From JAVBKB01 sp031554275 (lineage in GTDB: Bacteria > Bacillota > Bacilli > JARBTR01): a stretch of DNA of 46,293 bases. This document shows, one piece after another, positions 44,351-46,293 of this stretch. The notes beneath the pieces were generated by a model. The model saw only the letters and a list, made by a program, of their open reading frames with translations, did no database searches and was not told where the DNA came from. The stretch's first letter is position 1. Every line of letters starts with the position of its first letter. The stretch spans positions 1 through 46,293 of the forward strand of contig JAVBKB010000120.1 of NCBI GenBank assembly GCA_031554275.1, given 5' to 3'. Made by a program: the position numbers and the translations under genes.

Positions 44351-44366
44351 TCTTTTTCATTTCGAT
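44278..44366. repeat. Tandem duplication at the 5' end of the flavoprotein gene
   Basis: Two copies of a ~42-bp segment (44278-44320 and 44326-44366), offset by 47 bp and differing by a few bases and the length of one A/T run. Translated, NKTQKYDCI is preceded by NKTRKYGWI. The duplicated copy supplies an alternative start codon upstream. Confidence 0.85.
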
Positions 44367-44514
44367 TGAATATAAAAATTAAACAGCAGCCAAAATTACA
44401 CTAATCATTTTATAAAAGAAGCCCTGTTTCATAGAGATAAAAATCCCTGCGCTTGTTAGCAAAAAGCCCCTAGAGCCAACATACTTTGTTTGATTACGGT
44501 TTCTTTCAATTCCA

Positions 44515-45543
44515 TTACCTCAACTCCAAGCCAGGAGTTGCATTAAGCGCCATATCAGCAAAAACATTTCTTTCAAATCCAATAGCGCCTGCTGCTGCAA
44601 TCATTGCCGCATTGTCACCACAAAGCGAAAGCGGTGGTACAATTAGTATGGGTGCTGACGGGTTCTCTTCTGAATTTGCGAAAGCCATTGCTAGCGCTTT
44701 CCGCAGACCTGAATTTGCTGCAACTCCGCCTGCAAGTAGTACCTGCTTAGCGTTGTATTCTGCTGCTGCTTGAACCGTTTTCTGCACAAGCACTTCGATC
44801 ACACTTGCCTGAAAGCTAGCTGCTAGGTCTGCAGGTTCAATCACTTCACCTCGTTGCTCTGCGTTGTGCACAACATTAATGACAGCAGATTTCAAACCAC
44901 TAAAGCTGAAATCATATGTACCCTCTAACCGAGCACGCGGTAGCTTAATAGATGGCAACCCACTTTGTGCGAGCCGATCAATATTTGGACCTCCTGGATA
45001 GGGCATGTTCAGCACGCGGGCAACCTTATCATAAGCCTCGCCAGCAGCATCGTCCCTTGTCTCACCGATCACTTGATATTGACCATGATCCTCCATGTCA
45101 ATTCATTCAGTGTGCCCTCCAGACACGATCAATGCAATTAACGGAAACTGGTATTCCGTCACTAACCGATTCGAATAAATATGTCCCGCAATATGATGCA
45201 CAGGCACTAACGGTTTTCCGTACGCGAACGCAATTGCTTTCGCAGCATTAACGCCAATCAATAGCGCGCCCACCAGCCCCGGTCCTTCCGTAACTGCAAT
45301 TGCGTCGATATCGTTCATCGTTACTTCAGCTTTTGCCAAAGCTTCTTCTACCACGATTGTGATTTCCTCGACATGATGTCTAGATGCAATCTCTGGGACG
45401 ACACCACCAAATCGCTTGTGACTTTCTATTTGCGATGCAACCACATTCGACAGTAGCTCTCGTCCATTCCTCACAACTGCTGCTGCCGTTTCATCACAAC
45501 TTGTTTCAATTCCCAAAATCATTAAAGGTTTACTTTTATTCAT
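44515..45543 (-). pseudogene. tsaD: tsaD, tRNA t6A transferase subunit, interrupted by an in-frame TGA
   Basis: Reading through one codon gives 342 positions, the normal TsaD length. The N-part has ILGIETSCDETAAAVV, the metal-binding HHIAGHIYSN and VSGGHTE. The next codon (147, at 45103-45105) is TGA where the family usually has Leu; TTA to TGA is a single change. Then the frame continues with GETRDDAAGEAYDKVARVL, FSFSGLKSA and LLAGGVAANSGLR. TsaD transfers the threonylcarbamoyl group to A37 of ANN-decoding tRNAs and is usually essential. Sequencing error, readthrough, or a second copy elsewhere are all possible. ATG 45543 follows AGGA. Confidence 0.85.
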
Positions 45544-45600
45544 AGAAGTTCCTACATTCATTATTTAGTTTCATGTATTTTATCTATAATTGGTCGCAGT

Positions 45601-46053
45601 TCAGTTGCTATCTCCAATTTGGGCCCACATTACTAGAGCATCTTCATTATTGTCGACATAATATCTCTTGCGAATGCCACCAGATTGAAAGCCTAACTTA
45701 CGGTAAAGATTTTGGGCAGTCTCGTTGCTCACCCTTACCTCAAGCGAGATATTTTCTATAAAATTACCCCTTGCCAGATCGAGCATTGTAAGCATCATTT
45801 GTTCACCAAATTTTCTGCCACGAAATGCTGGGAGCACCGCAATATTGGTGATTGTTGCCTGGTCGACTACAAACCATGCGCCACAATAAGCAATAATTTG
45901 ATCGTCAAGCTCTCCAACCAAATAAGCGGCATGCTCGTTTTCTGTCATTTCGAAGACGAACATCTCTCTTGTCCACGGTGCTGGGAAAGAAAGCTGCTCC
46001 ACTTGCAGAACATCATCAATATCTTCAGCAGTCATCATTCTAATCTTCATCAT
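45601..46053 (-). CDS. rimI: RimI-like ribosomal protein S18 N-acetyltransferase
   Basis: A 151-residue GNAT acetyltransferase: MTAEDIDDVLQVEQLSFPAPW at the start, then ITNIAVLPAFRGRKFGEQM (acetyl-CoA pyrophosphate loop), SLEVRVSNETAQNLYRKLGF and a C-terminal RKRYYVDNNEDALVM, all typical of RimI. In Bacilli it lies between tsaB and tsaD, as here, although its target need not be S18. ATG 46053 (or 46050) follows AGGTGA; a longer TTG start exists without a ribosome binding site. Confidence 0.93.
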   Translation of the reverse strand: MMKIRMMTAEDIDDVLQVEQLSFPAPWTREMFVFEMTENEHAAYLVGELDDQIIAYCGAWFVVDQATITNIAVLPAFRGRKFGEQMMLTMLDLARGNFIENISLEVRVSNETAQNLYRKLGFQSGGIRKRYYVDNNEDALVMWAQIGDSN

Positions 46054-46154
46054 ATTCACCTGTATTTGCATCTCCAAATGTAACTGAATCAAAGCGTAAC
46101 CATCATTCTGAATACTTTCAACGAATTATATCATAATCGCCGTTTCAAACGCTC

Positions 46155-46293
46155 CTACTGTCTATTTTGTGCTGCTAACCAATTACTCTCCGCTTCAGCT
46201 AGTCTTGCATAGTTCGGCACTAGCTGGTGCACTTCGGTTGCCGCCCGCTCTTTCCCAAGCAGTGCGAGTGCACTAGCACTTGGCAATGAATTT
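46155..46293 (-). CDS. tsaB: TsaB, t6A biosynthesis protein (partial, C-terminus only)
   Basis: The last 46 codons before the TAG at 46155 read ...VHQLVPNYARLAEAESNW..., the conserved C-terminal tail of TsaB (YeaZ), the scaffold partner of TsaD in threonylcarbamoyl transfer. The remainder lies beyond the right edge. The order tsaB-rimI-tsaD is the usual one. Confidence 0.85.
   Translation of the reverse strand, partial: NSLPSASALALLGKERAATEVHQLVPNYARLAEAESNWLAAQNRQ

Noticed and set aside
44515..45096. Two separate functional half-genes for TsaD
   Set aside because: The downstream ATG lacks a properly spaced ribosome binding site, and the break falls within the conserved nucleotide-binding fold in the same frame, as expected for a single point mutation.
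44515..45561. Alternative genetic code with TGA as a sense codon
   Set aside because: Several intact genes in the window (ilvD, leuD, leuA) end in TGA at the expected length, so TGA is a normal stop here.

Overview
The window comes from a low-GC Gram-positive bacterium (Bacillota, most likely class Bacilli). The reasons are strong AGGAGG-type ribosome binding sites with many TTG/GTG starts, a T-box leader, competence genes comFA/comFC, a YtpB-like (DUF2600) terpene synthase, a choline-binding-type repeat protein, a sortase-signal surface protein, and the tsaB-rimI-tsaD block of Bacilli. Many genes end in TGA, so the ordinary bacterial code is in use. I cannot name the genus.

Layout. 1-3100: comFC (cut by the window edge) and comFA for DNA uptake, divergent from an IMPACT-family gene (yigZ/yvyE) and a small membrane protein. 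3220-16600: a 13-kb branched-chain amino acid operon behind one strong promoter and a T-box: ilvN-ilvC-cimA-leuC-leuD-leuB-ilvE-ilvD-ilvB-leuA, closed by a long bidirectional terminator. It carries two LeuA-family synthases. The first looks like citramalate synthase, so isoleucine can be made from pyruvate and acetyl-CoA through the same LeuCD/LeuB enzymes as leucine; no ilvA is present. A GC-rich 13-nt minisatellite lies between ilvB and leuA. 16700-19100: a polar amino acid (cystine-like) ABC importer. 19380-20300: a membrane-anchored metallophosphoesterase. 20690-24440: a three-gene sugar catabolic operon (hydroxyacid dehydrogenase, class II ketose-bisphosphate aldolase, FGGY kinase) of unknown substrate. 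24800-29620: a secreted L,D-transpeptidase with ten cell-wall-binding repeats, an RpiR-type regulator, and a large beta-helix/MucBP surface protein with a VPETG sorting signal.

29875-34300: a DUF2600 terpene synthase interrupted by seven in-frame 42-bp repeats, then a VanR/VanS-type two-component system whose promoter carries a 14-bp direct repeat. 34330-36860: a small FAD protein, an unrecognised gene and a NagD-like HAD phosphatase, interleaved with two copies of a ~150-bp palindromic (MITE-like) repeat. 37030-40080: a YugO-like potassium channel facing a DUF350 membrane protein, a glutathionylspermidine-synthase-like ATP-grasp enzyme and a small Ser/Gly-rich exported protein; this is the best candidate for a poorly understood system. 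40315-42770: an unknown protein, a 35-aa membrane peptide, and a PadR-HAAS membrane protein pair. 42986-46293: a BaiN/YtfP-type flavoprotein and the t6A tRNA-modification genes tsaD, rimI and tsaB (cut). tsaD carries an in-frame TGA at codon 147 with the frame intact on both sides.

A recurring theme is tandem duplication: 12 bp x2, 13 bp minisatellite, 42 bp x7, 27-bp period at the end of the channel gene, and ~47 bp at the start of the flavoprotein gene. All functional calls rest on reading the translated sequences; no database search was possible.
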